In this document: positions 8,369-16,903 of the stretch, in pieces
How the letters are laid out: every line of letters starts with the position of its first letter
Numbering within the stretch: position 1 is the stretch's first letter
Source: Chloroflexota bacterium
GTDB lineage: Bacteria; Chloroflexota; Anaerolineae; Anaerolineales; UBA11858
Direction of reading: 5' to 3'
DNA length: 36,857 nucleotides
NCBI GenBank assembly: GCA_018648225.1
Contig: JABGRQ010000107.1
Coordinates: 1-36,857, forward strand
The notes under the pieces: generated by a model
What the model was told of the DNA's origin: nothing
Databases searched by the model: none
What the model saw: the letters and a program-made list of their open reading frames with translations, nothing else
Program-made: the position numbers and the translations under genes

Positions 8369-9544
8369 TTAGTCTGTAACTTTATGGGTGACAGTCACTT
8401 GCGTAACGATACCGCGGGTTTCTAAATCTTCGAAGAAGGATACAGGATCGAAGGCCGCTTCAGGCGGATAAACGCCCGGTTCCACGCGCCCGGCGGCCAG
8501 CCAGATGGCTGAGAGGGCTGGTGCAACCCCGGTGGGCAGCGCCCCTTTGACAGTCAGCGTGCCCAAACGGTAAGTGACATCTTTTCCATCTTTGGTGCCC
8601 TTGACTTCGGTGACAATTTCCTTGACCCAATCCGGAGCCTGATTCTTGGGCGGGGCCAGAAAATCGACAATCGGCGGAACATAGTTGCCCATCATGGCAA
8701 CCGTGAATTCGCGCGGTGTGACTTTTGCATCGCCAACTTCCACCGGCTCGCGCCCGGCAAAACCAAATTCAGCCAAAACATTGACTTTATCGACGGTCTC
8801 TTTGGCCATGCCCCAATAGTTAATCTTGAAGAAACATTCCTTGACACCTTTGTCTTTGAAAGTGATCGGGATTGTGGCAACCTCGGAGTGGAGCGAGTAG
8901 TGCATGGGCAACAGGCCAACCGGGGCCGCGAACCAGTAGTCTTCAAAACCGGTGAGTGGTTTTTCGGCCACGAACTCGCCATCCCGGTAGACCATCGGGG
9001 AGAGAGTCAACTCGTCGATGATCGTCGGCACGGCGTAGGTGAAGCGCACATCATCTGGCGCGGGCGGTTTGATGCCATCGTAAATGCGGATGTACTCGAT
9101 GGAGTCCAGGCGGTCGGCAGCATAACGCGATTGAATATTGGGAATGCCCGGGGCAGAACCCATACCCAGCACGGCGCTAAGGCCCTTCTCGGCGAAACGC
9201 TCGCTAAGTTTGAGTTGCTTCAAGGTAGTATGGAACAACCCCCCCATATCGGTGTAGTGCGTGGCTGCCTCGAGGCAGGCTTCCATAATTTGAAGGTTGG
9301 TGTAATAAACAGTGGCATTCAGGCAAGCATCTGCGCCTGTGAGCGCGTCCACAAGCCCGACATGATCGTTAACATCCACAAATTGAATGCTGATTTTGGG
9401 GCTGTTGATATAGTCCGCCACAATTTGGGCGTTTTCGAGATTGAAGTCGGCGATGACAACTTCGTCAACGCGGTCGTCCCCCGCCAGGTCTTGCACAGCG
9501 ATGCAGCCCATTTTACCGGCGCCGCCTAAGACTACGATACGCAT
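8369..9544 (-). CDS. Saccharopine dehydrogenase-family enzyme, L-lysine 6-dehydrogenase-like
   Basis: A 391-residue NAD(P)-dependent oxidoreductase. The N-terminal Rossmann motif is VVLGGAGKMG, followed by an acidic residue after strand 2 (VIADFN) and NATVYY after strand 4. The middle section GMGSAPGIPN and the catalytic-fold segments after it match the saccharopine dehydrogenase superfamily. By recollection, the length and the xxAPGxxN region resemble Geobacillus lysine 6-dehydrogenase more than fungal Lys9. Such enzymes oxidise an omega-amine of a basic amino acid to a semialdehyde, which would suit the cluster. Alternatives are saccharopine dehydrogenase or a carboxynorspermidine-dehydrogenase relative. 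It is the last gene before the cluster terminator. AGGAG lies just before the ATG. Confidence 0.75.
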   Translation of the reverse strand: MRIVVLGGAGKMGCIAVQDLAGDDRVDEVVIADFNLENAQIVADYINSPKISIQFVDVNDHVGLVDALTGADACLNATVYYTNLQIMEACLEAATHYTDMGGLFHTTLKQLKLSERFAEKGLSAVLGMGSAPGIPNIQSRYAADRLDSIEYIRIYDGIKPPAPDDVRFTYAVPTIIDELTLSPMVYRDGEFVAEKPLTGFEDYWFAAPVGLLPMHYSLHSEVATIPITFKDKGVKECFFKINYWGMAKETVDKVNVLAEFGFAGREPVEVGDAKVTPREFTVAMMGNYVPPIVDFLAPPKNQAPDWVKEIVTEVKGTKDGKDVTYRLGTLTVKGALPTGVAPALSAIWLAAGRVEPGVYPPEAAFDPVSFFEDLETRGIVTQVTVTHKVTD

Positions 9545-9588
9545 ATTTGTTCTCCTGATTGTTTGTTTATTAAACGTTGAACGTTGAA

Positions 9589-9640
9589 GGTTACAGATTG
9601 AAAGTTACAAGTTAAAACCTGTAACTTTCAACTTTTAACC
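9589..9640. repeat. Family-A dyad repeat between AOR-1 and the dehydrogenase
   Basis: Arms GGTTACAGATTGAAAGTTAC(A) (9589-9609) and the inverted copy at 9620-9640 pair over about 17 of 21 positions around a 10-base loop. Related GTTGAACGTTGAAGG sequence precedes it. It lies 8 bases past the AOR-1 stop and could form an intercistronic hairpin. Confidence 0.8.
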
Positions 9641-9647
9641 TATCACA

Positions 9648-11519
9648 CTAAATCCAATCCAAGCCCAACTCAGCCAACAATTCAGCGGTGGGTGTGCCGC
9701 TTTCCACATCCCAACCAGCCATTTCATAGTAGATATCTTTGGCCGTCTCCAATTCTTGTTCGGTTAGATGCACGCCATCGCTGGCGCCGCCCTTTAGGGG
9801 TTGGTACAACTTCTTGGGCAATATATCATCAGCGCGGGTGAAGCCCTCGCGGGCATTGAAAACTTGCAGCATATTCAAGCGCCGTTTGCCAACTTCGAGC
9901 AACTCCTCCACGGTGACATCCCAACCGGTGACTTTACTGGTCATCTCTGCCAACTGCTCGGCATCCATCAAGTGCCACGAAGGGCCGTAAACAAACTGGC
10001 AAACCGATACCGAATCCAGCGCAGAGTAGAGATACTGCGTGGTTAGCGCAAACTGCACTTTTTCACGGTTCAAACCATCGGCCTTGTCGCCATCCGTCAG
10101 GCCAATTTGCGCCATGCGTTCGGGATAATCACCATATGAGCCATCATGTTCGCTGGATTGGTGATCGGCGCCGAAGGGGTTGACGGCATAAATCAAACCC
10201 AATGAGCGTTTGGTCTGCGGCATGTGAGCAGGCATCTCCTGCTTCTTGGTGGTGACCACCAAATCCTGGCCCACGCCCAGCTTTTCAGCCGCCCGCGCCG
10301 AGCCTTCAGCCAACACATCGCCGAAACCTTCCCGTCGGGCGATCATCGTCACCATCCTAACCATCGCCGCCGCGTCGCCGTAGCGCAATTCAATGCCGCC
10401 AGTATCTTCCGCAGTCAGCAAGCCATGTTCAAAGCAGTCCATCGCCCAGGCAATCGTCGCCCCGCATGAGATCGTATCCATGCCATACTGATTGCATAAT
10501 TGGTTAGCCGTCGCAATCGCTTCCAGATTATCCACGCCGCAATACGAACCAAAAGTTGAGAGCGTCTCATACTCCGGGCCGCCGTAGCGCGCCTCAGACT
10601 GGAACGGCCCTTCCAACACTTCAACCACTCGCTTGCAGCGCACTGTACAGGCATAGCAGGTATCACGCTCCTTCAAAATGCGCTCGGTCATCGTTGGGCC
10701 GTCAATCGCTTCCCAGCCATCAAAAGCACCGCTCTCCCAGTTGCGTGTCGGCAAGCCACCCGCTTCGTTCTGATAACCTAACACCTCGGCTGTACCATGC
10801 ACGCCCATGCCAAAAATATCCGAGTCGGGGAAATTCTGCGAACCCCAGCGGGCTATTTCATTCAAGCCTTTTGAGTCGGCCACCGGCAGGCGCTTACTGC
10901 TGCCGCGCACCGCGATGGCTTTTAGATTTTTCGCAGCCATAACTGCGCCCAGGCCATTACGCCCGTGAGCGCGGTTCGCCATCGTCATCAGCGCCGCAAA
11001 ACGCACGCCATTTTCCCCCGCCAGGCCGGTTTGCAAAACCTGATAGCGTTTATCGTCCAATTCTGCCTTAATCAGATCGTCTACCTCAGCGGTATCCCTG
11101 CCCAAAAGGTGAGCAGCGGGACGTAGTTCGGGTTGACCGTCCTTAATTGAGAGATAGACTGCCTCCGAGGCCTGACCGTGGATTACGAGGGCATCAAACC
11201 CGGCGAATTTCAACTCCGCGGGGAAAAAGCCCCCCGACTGCGAGTCGCCCACCCCATCGGTCAGCGGCGATTTGGCCGTAGCCGTCAGGCGGCTCTGCCC
11301 GGAGACAGGCGCGCCGGTGACAACCCCGGTCGAAAATACCAGGGTGTTCTCCGGCCCCAGCGGATCGGCGTGAGCAGGGGTATGCTTGAAAAGATAGTGC
11401 ATCCCCATTGCGCTACCCCCCATATATTTACGATAAAAATCTTCGGGCGGAGTCTCAACTTCAAAACGAGAATCAGCCAGATGTACATGTAGGATTTTTC
11501 CAATATAACCGTAGGACAT
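9648..11519 (-). CDS. Aldehyde:ferredoxin oxidoreductase family, tungsten enzyme (AOR-1)
   Basis: 623 residues, the normal AOR length. AOR oxidises aldehydes to acids at a tungsten bis-pyranopterin centre, passing electrons through one 4Fe-4S cluster to ferredoxin in the cytoplasm. Visible features are the N-terminal YMGGSAMGMHYLF and LVFSTGVVTGAPVSG pterin-binding region, GRNGLGAVMAAKNLKA, cluster cysteines Cys288, Cys291 and Cys295 (CYACTVRC), AxNPFGADH (451-453) and a fourth Cys at 507. The CX2CX3C...C spacing is that of classical AOR. AGGAGG is close upstream of the ATG. It follows the aminotransferase at 11542 by only 22 bases, so the two are co-transcribed. Substrate is inferred to be an aldehyde from amine or amino-acid breakdown. 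Confidence 0.9.
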   Translation of the reverse strand: MSYGYIGKILHVHLADSRFEVETPPEDFYRKYMGGSAMGMHYLFKHTPAHADPLGPENTLVFSTGVVTGAPVSGQSRLTATAKSPLTDGVGDSQSGGFFPAELKFAGFDALVIHGQASEAVYLSIKDGQPELRPAAHLLGRDTAEVDDLIKAELDDKRYQVLQTGLAGENGVRFAALMTMANRAHGRNGLGAVMAAKNLKAIAVRGSSKRLPVADSKGLNEIARWGSQNFPDSDIFGMGVHGTAEVLGYQNEAGGLPTRNWESGAFDGWEAIDGPTMTERILKERDTCYACTVRCKRVVEVLEGPFQSEARYGGPEYETLSTFGSYCGVDNLEAIATANQLCNQYGMDTISCGATIAWAMDCFEHGLLTAEDTGGIELRYGDAAAMVRMVTMIARREGFGDVLAEGSARAAEKLGVGQDLVVTTKKQEMPAHMPQTKRSLGLIYAVNPFGADHQSSEHDGSYGDYPERMAQIGLTDGDKADGLNREKVQFALTTQYLYSALDSVSVCQFVYGPSWHLMDAEQLAEMTSKVTGWDVTVEELLEVGKRRLNMLQVFNAREGFTRADDILPKKLYQPLKGGASDGVHLTEQELETAKDIYYEMAGWDVESGTPTAELLAELGLDWI

Positions 11520-11541
11520 AAGTATCCTCCTAGTTAGAGTC

Positions 11542-12849
11542 TCACTTGACCGCTTTCACTGCATCATTAAACACATTCAGTGTTTCTGCAACATCTTCTT
11601 CGCTCAGGGCAGCACACAGGAACCAGGGTTCGCGGCCATCCGAGTCGGGCTGGATGCCCCGTTCGATAAGCGCCATGCCAATTTTGTCGTAGAGTTCAGC
11701 GTCGCCCTTGATATAATCACGGAATTCGCGCGGTTCTTGGTCTGTGCCTAACAGAATACCGAGCATTGAAGGCACGCCGGTAACCACATGCGGAATATTC
11801 TGCTCGGTAAGAATTTCGTCAATGCCTTCCATCAGAGCTTTCCCACGGGCGTTGATCGTCTCGATGATCGGCTCGTTTTCTAGAATTTCCAACGTAGCGT
11901 CTGCAGCAGCAACGCCAGCCACATTCCCCGAATAGGTGCCACCATGAGCCATTGCGCCTGGTTGTACCGTCATCATGATTTCTTCCTTGCCGCCGATGGC
12001 CGCAACCGGGAAGCCATTCCCCAGCGATTTGGCGTAGGTCGCAAGGTCGGCTTTGATGCCGAAATATTCCTGCGCCCCGCCGTTGGCAATGCGAAAGCCG
12101 GTTTTTACTTCATCAAAGACCAGCACAATGCCATATTGATCGCACAGGGCGCGGATGCCTTCCAGAAAACCGGATTGAGGCATAATCCCGGCGGCGTTGC
12201 CCAAAATTGGCTCGACAAAAATAGCGGCGATTTCCTCGCTTTGCTGCGCCAACGTTTCTTCCAGGCGTTCCAGATCGTTATAGGGCAAATTGAGTACGTA
12301 ATCACCAATTCCCTTGGGAATGCCCAAACTCATCGCCGCGCTACGAGGGTCAGTACGCAAGCCTAATTGAGACTCGTTGGATGAAGCCGTACCAAACATG
12401 AAATAATCAATCATGCCGTGGTATTGGCCTTCAAATTTGATGAATTTCTCGCGCCCGGTGTAGGCGCGGGCAATCCGCAGCGCATGAAAGGTAGCCTCGG
12501 TACCCGTATTGGTCAGCCGCACTTTATCTACACCGGTCAGACGCTTGATACGTTCAGCCACGCTGATTTCCAGCGGTGTTGTCCAAGCGAACAGGTTGCC
12601 ACCTTCAATCGCTTCCTGAACGCGCTTTGTCACTCTGGGGTCTGCGTGGCCCAGAATAACCGGGCCAAATGCCAGACGATAGTCGATATAACGCTTATCA
12701 TCCATATCCCAGATATAAGCGCCTTCGCCGCGCTTGATAATCAGGGTATCGTCATCCCCCCAGTAGCGGAAATTCGAGTTTACGCCATGAGGAATATGTT
12801 GCAATGCTTTCTCGAACAATTCATGGGTTTTCGGGCCTTGCAGGGTCAT
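11542..12849 (-). CDS. Class III aminotransferase, glutamate-1-semialdehyde aminomutase-like
   Basis: A 435-residue PLP enzyme of fold type I, class III. Evidence includes the HemL-like entry (GVNSNFRYWG), NTGTEATFHALRIARAYTGR, the substrate/PLP segment KFEGQYHG, the PLP-ring Asp in VFDEVKTGFR, and Schiff-base Lys274 in TYAKSLGNGFP. HemL makes 5-aminolevulinate, but no other haem gene is near. Between two AOR genes it more likely moves an amino group on an omega-amino or beta-amino acid, giving a semialdehyde for the neighbours. GGAG is 7 bases from the ATG. The family is certain, the substrate inferred. Confidence 0.85.
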   Translation of the reverse strand: MTLQGPKTHELFEKALQHIPHGVNSNFRYWGDDDTLIIKRGEGAYIWDMDDKRYIDYRLAFGPVILGHADPRVTKRVQEAIEGGNLFAWTTPLEISVAERIKRLTGVDKVRLTNTGTEATFHALRIARAYTGREKFIKFEGQYHGMIDYFMFGTASSNESQLGLRTDPRSAAMSLGIPKGIGDYVLNLPYNDLERLEETLAQQSEEIAAIFVEPILGNAAGIMPQSGFLEGIRALCDQYGIVLVFDEVKTGFRIANGGAQEYFGIKADLATYAKSLGNGFPVAAIGGKEEIMMTVQPGAMAHGGTYSGNVAGVAAADATLEILENEPIIETINARGKALMEGIDEILTEQNIPHVVTGVPSMLGILLGTDQEPREFRDYIKGDAELYDKIGMALIERGIQPDSDGREPWFLCAALSEEDVAETLNVFNDAVKAVK

Positions 12850-12874
12850 AGGGTATCTCCAATGAAATCATGAT

Positions 12875-12908
12875 AAGTGAGTGTCCCTTTAGAAAGTGAC
12901 TCTCACTT
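12875..12908. repeat. Intercistronic dyad between AOR-2 and the aminotransferase
   Basis: AAGTGAGTGTC (12875-12885) and GACTCTCACTT (12898-12908) pair with one mismatch around a 12-base loop. No T tract follows on either side, so it is not an obvious terminator. Confidence 0.7.
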
Positions 12909-12916
12909 GGAATTAC

Positions 12917-14620
12917 TTACCAGTCAAACACACTATCCAAATCTTCTTCGCTTATATCAAAAACAGCGCCCGTGGGCGGCAACGGCTCACGGGTCAGCCA
13001 TTCGGGCAGGCGGTCATGGGCGGCAGTAAACCCGGCGCGGCGATTAAATTCGCGCTCCAGTTCCAGCGTCTCGCGGCCCAACACTTGCAAAATATCGTTG
13101 CCAACGTTCCAGCCGTAGCGGGCGTTGAGCAGGAAGGCAATCGTCTCCGGGGGCGCGGCGGCGAAGCCGAACCCGGCGAAGATGCAGGCTCCCAGGGTGT
13201 CGTAGCCAGCCATATTGATCTGCGCGCCGCGCGAGAGCGCCGCCTGTCCCTCTGGCTTGGTATGATCCACCTGGGCGCGGATCGTCAGCCCGGCAGTGTG
13301 GTCTGCACCCTGGGGCGAGGTGGCGTAGGTCACACCAGTGCCCTTGATGGCGCGCGGATCGTAGGCTGAAATAGCCTGGCCTTTGGCGGCAGGAACCCGC
13401 TCCACGCCCAGGACACGCCCGGTAGTGGTAGCCCCGCTGCCCAAAATCCGCCCGAGGGGAGTACCCTCTCGAATTTCGCTGATCAACTCTAGAGCGCGTC
13501 CGCCATCCCCCCATTCGAGCAGACCGGCATCTGCCGCGACACCTAACGCGGCGCCCACTTCGATGGAATCCAAACCCAGATCGTTAACTGCCCAATTCAA
13601 AAGCGCCACAGTATCCAAATCGTCAATCCCCAGGTTGGAACCCATCAGGCCGATGGTCTCGTACTCGAGCGGTGAAACCAGCGATTTGCCATCTGCGCCG
13701 CCGTAATTATTCGAGCAGCGTATGGCGCAACCCGCCATACAGGCGTGGGTTGTATCGCTTTCGCCGCCGCGTTGCAGCAGCAAATCACGCATATACTCGC
13801 CACTGATCTTCTCGGCGGCTTCAAACTCGCCGCTGGAAAAATTGAGCGTGGGCAACGCGCCGAAATGGTTGGTCAGATTGGTCATTGCGGCGGTGCCATA
13901 ATCAGCGTAGGTTTTGGTCTGTGGGTGACTTACAAGCGCCTTGTTGTACATTTTTTGGGCCGCACGGAAAGCAGGCAGGTCGGCAATCGGCGGCTTCTCG
14001 CCATCGGAAGCGTCAATCACAATCGCTTTAATGCGCTTGGAGCCCATCACCGCGCCCAGGCCGCCGCGGGCGGCAATGCGCGCGGGCAGGCCATCATTAT
14101 CGTTATTTTGGATGCCCGCCGAGGCCAGTCCCATCTCGCCACCGGGGCCAATTAGCGCGATAGCCGCTTCGGAGCCAAATTCTTGGGCGAGTTGTTTTGC
14201 GGATTCAAAAACGCCCAGGCCAACCAGGTGAGAGGCATCCTCAAAGCGGATGCCAGCTTTTGAGAGGTGGATCGTCCACCAACCTTCGCTCTGGGGTTGA
14301 TCTTCAATAATCAAGGCGTGGATTCCCAATTGGGCAAGTTGCAGCCCCGTGCGTCCTCCGGCGTTGGCCTCCTTGATGCCCCCGGTGAGCGGGCTTTTAC
14401 CACCAATCGAGATACGATCCAGTGATGAGAGCATATGCCCCACCAGCAGTCCGGGCGCAAAGATGAGTTTGTTGCGCGGGCCAAGCGGCTCGCAGGTAGG
14501 CTCAACTTCAGTGAGCAGAATGCGCGCCAGAAGCCCGCGCCCACCGAGTTTTTCCCAACCATTTTGGACGGGGTCGATACGATAATCTTGTGTTTGGGTG
14601 TTAATACGCCAGATGTTCAT
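12917..14620 (-). CDS. Aldehyde:ferredoxin oxidoreductase family, second paralogue (AOR-2)
   Basis: About 567 residues from the ATG at 14618-14620. The frame stays open upstream to a TTG at 14660, but that extension is only the translated family-A repeat, and AOR proteins normally begin near IWRINTQT. AOR features are LGGRGLLARILL, LIFAPGLLVGHMLSS, GGLGAVMGSKRIKAI, YETIGLMGSNLGI and SPQGADHTAG. The cluster cysteines are Cys294, Cys298 and Cys302 (CMAGCAIRC), a CX3CX3C spacing rather than CX2CX3C, with a possible fourth ligand at Cys479. It is quite divergent from AOR-1 in the same cluster, so it probably takes a different aldehyde. No clear Shine-Dalgarno precedes the ATG. The 5' leader is occupied by the repeat. 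Confidence 0.85.
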   Translation of the reverse strand: MNIWRINTQTQDYRIDPVQNGWEKLGGRGLLARILLTEVEPTCEPLGPRNKLIFAPGLLVGHMLSSLDRISIGGKSPLTGGIKEANAGGRTGLQLAQLGIHALIIEDQPQSEGWWTIHLSKAGIRFEDASHLVGLGVFESAKQLAQEFGSEAAIALIGPGGEMGLASAGIQNNDNDGLPARIAARGGLGAVMGSKRIKAIVIDASDGEKPPIADLPAFRAAQKMYNKALVSHPQTKTYADYGTAAMTNLTNHFGALPTLNFSSGEFEAAEKISGEYMRDLLLQRGGESDTTHACMAGCAIRCSNNYGGADGKSLVSPLEYETIGLMGSNLGIDDLDTVALLNWAVNDLGLDSIEVGAALGVAADAGLLEWGDGGRALELISEIREGTPLGRILGSGATTTGRVLGVERVPAAKGQAISAYDPRAIKGTGVTYATSPQGADHTAGLTIRAQVDHTKPEGQAALSRGAQINMAGYDTLGACIFAGFGFAAAPPETIAFLLNARYGWNVGNDILQVLGRETLELEREFNRRAGFTAAHDRLPEWLTREPLPPTGAVFDISEEDLDSVFDW

Positions 14621-14635
14621 AATTTTTGGTTGGAA

Positions 14636-14668
14636 GTTGAAGGCTAGACTTTCGACCTTCAACCTGTA
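14636..14668. repeat. Family-A repeat in the AOR-2 leader
   Basis: GTTGAAGG (14636-14643) and CCTTCAAC (14656-14663) form an 8-bp stem. The right side continues as CCTTCAACCTGTAA, the inverse of the family-A core TTACAGGTTGAAGG. It fills the gap between the SDR stop (14675) and the AOR-2 start. Confidence 0.75.
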
Positions 14669-14674
14669 AATGAA

Positions 14675-15457
14675 TCATTGTGCAGTATTGCCGCCATCAA
14701 TGGGCAGGACCGCGCCGGTGATATACGATGACATATCACTGGCTAAAAACAGCACCGCCTGAGCGATTTCTTCAGCGCGGGCGGCTCTACGCATGGGCAG
14801 ATGCGAACTATCGCGTTGGATGTCGGCTTCGGTGACGGGAGGGCTGCCGCGAAAATAGCCATCTTCCAGCCAGCGTTCGACAATCGTGTCACCAGGGCAA
14901 ACCGCATTGACGCGAATATGCTCATGGGCGTGATCGAGCGCCATGCTACGGGTCATCTGAATCACAGCGCCTTTGCTGGCGGCATAGGCCAGGGCGTTAC
15001 GCGCGCCCACCAGCCCCCAGTCGGAGGCGTTGTTGATAATTACACCGCCGCCCTGTTGGCGCATGTGTGGAATGACCAATTTACTCATACGCCAAACAGC
15101 GGTCACGTTAAGGTTCAGGGTGTCTTGCCAATCGGCTTCGGTGGTACTTTCGGCAGTGCCCTCGACGACGATCCCGGCGTTGTTGAAGAGAATGTTCAGA
15201 CGGCCAAATTCGGCTAAAACCATCTCAAGGCTGTGCTGGCAATCTTCCGGGCGAGTGTGATCGGCGAGGACAAAAAGCGCCTGCCCACCTGCGGCATTGA
15301 TCTCGGTGACGATGGCTTCGCCCAGGTTGGCACGGCGGCCCGTGAAGGCCACTTTTGCACCGGCTTCGGCAAACACGCGCACGGTGGCCTTACCAATGCC
15401 CGAGGTGCCGCCAGTGATCAGGGCAACACGGTTTTCCAAAAGCCGATTCGATTCCAT
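14675..15457 (-). CDS. Short-chain dehydrogenase/reductase (FabG/glucose-dehydrogenase-like)
   Basis: A classical SDR of about 260 residues: TGGTSGIG cofactor loop, GRR after strand 2 (NADP preference likely), NNAG after strand 4, catalytic Ser in INNASDWG, YAASK active site, and a C-terminal YITGAVLPIDGG typical of FabG-like SDRs. I chose the ATG at 15455-15457; a TTG two codons upstream is also open. It sits between the aminotransferase and AOR-2 genes in the same direction. It may reduce or oxidise a semialdehyde or hydroxy acid of the pathway, but the substrate is not evident. Confidence 0.85.
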   Translation of the reverse strand: MESNRLLENRVALITGGTSGIGKATVRVFAEAGAKVAFTGRRANLGEAIVTEINAAGGQALFVLADHTRPEDCQHSLEMVLAEFGRLNILFNNAGIVVEGTAESTTEADWQDTLNLNVTAVWRMSKLVIPHMRQQGGGVIINNASDWGLVGARNALAYAASKGAVIQMTRSMALDHAHEHIRVNAVCPGDTIVERWLEDGYFRGSPPVTEADIQRDSSHLPMRRAARAEEIAQAVLFLASDMSSYITGAVLPIDGGNTAQ

Positions 15458-15471
15458 ATTCAATAATTCAC

Positions 15472-15539
15472 CACGGAGACACAGAGCGCACGGAGTTTTT
15501 TGTCTTTTCTAAATTTTCAGTGTTCTCCGTGTCTCCGTG
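15472..15539. repeat. CACGGAGACACGGAG-type dyad repeat
   Basis: CACGGAGACACAGAG (15472-15486) and CTCCGTGTCTCCGTG (15525-15539) pair at 14 of 15 positions across a 38-base AT-rich loop. It sits between the gabT-like gene (stop 15551) and the SDR start and belongs to a different family from the GTTGAAGGTT repeats. Confidence 0.8.
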
Positions 15540-15550
15540 TTTGATATTTT

Positions 15551-16816
15551 TTATGCGTTCTGCGCTAAAGCTACTTCGAAGATGTCCAGTGCTTCGGCGA
15601 TTTGCTGTTCGGTAACGATCAAGGGTGGAATCCAGCGGACGACGTTTTCGTAGGTGCCGCAGGTCAGGAGCATCAGGTTTTTCTTCATGCAGGCAGCCGC
15701 AACCGCTTTGGTCGTTTCTTTATCCGGTGAGCCATCGGGTTTGCTAAACTCAGTCGCTACCATCAAGCCGCGGCCACGCACATCGCCGATAACTGGATAT
15801 TTGGCCTGCAGCTTGCGCAACGCGGCCAGTAATTGCTCGCCGCGGGCAGCAGAATTTTCAACCAATTTCTCTTCCTTCATCACCTGGATGGTCGCCAGGG
15901 CTGCCGCCGCTGCAATGGCGCTGCCACCGCCATAGGTTCCGCCGTGGGAACCAGGCTTCCATTTTTCCATCAATTGGCGACGCGAGGCAATCGCCGAGAT
16001 CGGCACGCCGCTACCCAATCCTTTGGCCATCACCAATATATCCGGTACAACGCCAGAATATTCACAGGCGAAGAACTTGCCCGTGCGTCCAAAGCCAGTC
16101 TGAACTTCGTCAGCGATCAATAAAATCTCATTCTGATCACAGAACTGGCGCAAGGCCTGCATAAAACCATCCGGCGCGGGGACATAGCCCCCTTCGCCGA
16201 GAACCGGCTCGATAACGATAGCCGCCGTTTCTTCAGGCAATGTCTCTCCGTGGAAGAGGCGATCCAACTCTTTCAGGCAGAAGTCAATCGTCTCTTCTTC
16301 ATCCCAGCCGTAAAAATAGCTGTATGGGAAGGGCGCGGTAAAAATGCCGCCGGGCAGGGGTTGGTAGTTGTAGCGATAGATATACTTCGAGGTCGTCATC
16401 GCCATCGTCTGGGCGGTGCGTCCGTGAAAGCTGCCCTGGAAGACAACAATATTGCGCTTGCCGCTGGCATGACGCGCCAGTTTAACCGCGCCCTCGATAG
16501 CTTCTGCCCCACTATTCGAGAAGAAGAAAGTATCAATCTCCGGGGACGTGATTTCGTTGAGGGCTTCGGCCAACGCCAGCGACATGGGCGGAATGACGAT
16601 ATTCATCTGCCCGAAGATCAGTTTTTCGGCCTGATCCTGAATGGCCTTGACCACTTTGGGGTGGCAGTGGCCGGTATTGGTTACGCCAATTCCGCAAGTG
16701 AAATCGGTATAGCGCTGACCTTCGGCGTCGTAGAGATAAATCCCTTCGGCGCGCACAGGCTGAATTTGCGTGAGATGAGTCCAAACGGGGGAGAGTACAT
16801 CAATGTTATTTGCCAT
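15551..16816 (-). CDS. Class III aminotransferase, GABA/putrescine-type (GabT/PuuE-like)
   Basis: A 421-residue PLP aminotransferase. GIGVTNTGHCHPKVV, FFSNSGAEAIEGAVKLAR, VFQGSFHGRT, LLIADEVQTGFGRTG and Schiff-base Lys265 (MAKGLGSGVP) place it with 4-aminobutyrate and omega-amine aminotransferases. The typical reaction is GABA plus 2-oxoglutarate to succinate semialdehyde plus glutamate. It is next to a PuuB-like oxidoreductase and near an aldehyde dehydrogenase and the PotABCD importer, so a polyamine or GABA role is likely. Acetylornithine or putrescine aminotransferase are alternatives. The region before the ATG has no strong Shine-Dalgarno and holds a family-A repeat. Confidence 0.85.
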   Translation of the reverse strand: MANNIDVLSPVWTHLTQIQPVRAEGIYLYDAEGQRYTDFTCGIGVTNTGHCHPKVVKAIQDQAEKLIFGQMNIVIPPMSLALAEALNEITSPEIDTFFFSNSGAEAIEGAVKLARHASGKRNIVVFQGSFHGRTAQTMAMTTSKYIYRYNYQPLPGGIFTAPFPYSYFYGWDEEETIDFCLKELDRLFHGETLPEETAAIVIEPVLGEGGYVPAPDGFMQALRQFCDQNEILLIADEVQTGFGRTGKFFACEYSGVVPDILVMAKGLGSGVPISAIASRRQLMEKWKPGSHGGTYGGGSAIAAAAALATIQVMKEEKLVENSAARGEQLLAALRKLQAKYPVIGDVRGRGLMVATEFSKPDGSPDKETTKAVAAACMKKNLMLLTCGTYENVVRWIPPLIVTEQQIAEALDIFEVALAQNA

Positions 16817-16843
16817 AGTGATTAACCTTGTGTTGAAAGTTTA

Positions 16844-16892
16844 AGGTTGCAGGTTGAAAATTATTGAACCATCAACTTTCAACCTGTAACCT
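16844..16892. repeat. Family-A dyad repeat before the gabT-like gene
   Basis: AGGTTGCAGGTTGAAAATT (16844-16862) and the inverted arm at 16874-16892 match at 17 of 19 positions with an 11-base loop. It lies between the oxidoreductase stop (16904) and the aminotransferase start (16816). Confidence 0.85.
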
Positions 16893-16903
16893 GCCAACCA
16901 TTG

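Noticed and set aside
8888..9529. 213-codon plus-strand open frame opposite the saccharopine-dehydrogenase-like gene
   Set aside because: No family features, no ribosome-binding site, and fully covered by a strong gene on the other strand.
11542..12849. True hemL for haem synthesis
   Set aside because: Family similarity is clear, but no other tetrapyrrole genes are nearby and the setting is amine catabolism, so I did not assign the symbol.
14621..14662. N-terminal extension of AOR-2 from a TTG start
   Set aside because: The extra residues are only the translation of the family-A repeat, and AOR homology begins after the ATG at 14620.
9589..16892. CRISPR-like array from recurring GTTGAAGGTT motifs
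   Set aside because: Copies are kilobases apart, imperfect and palindromic, with genes between them and no regular spacers or cas genes.
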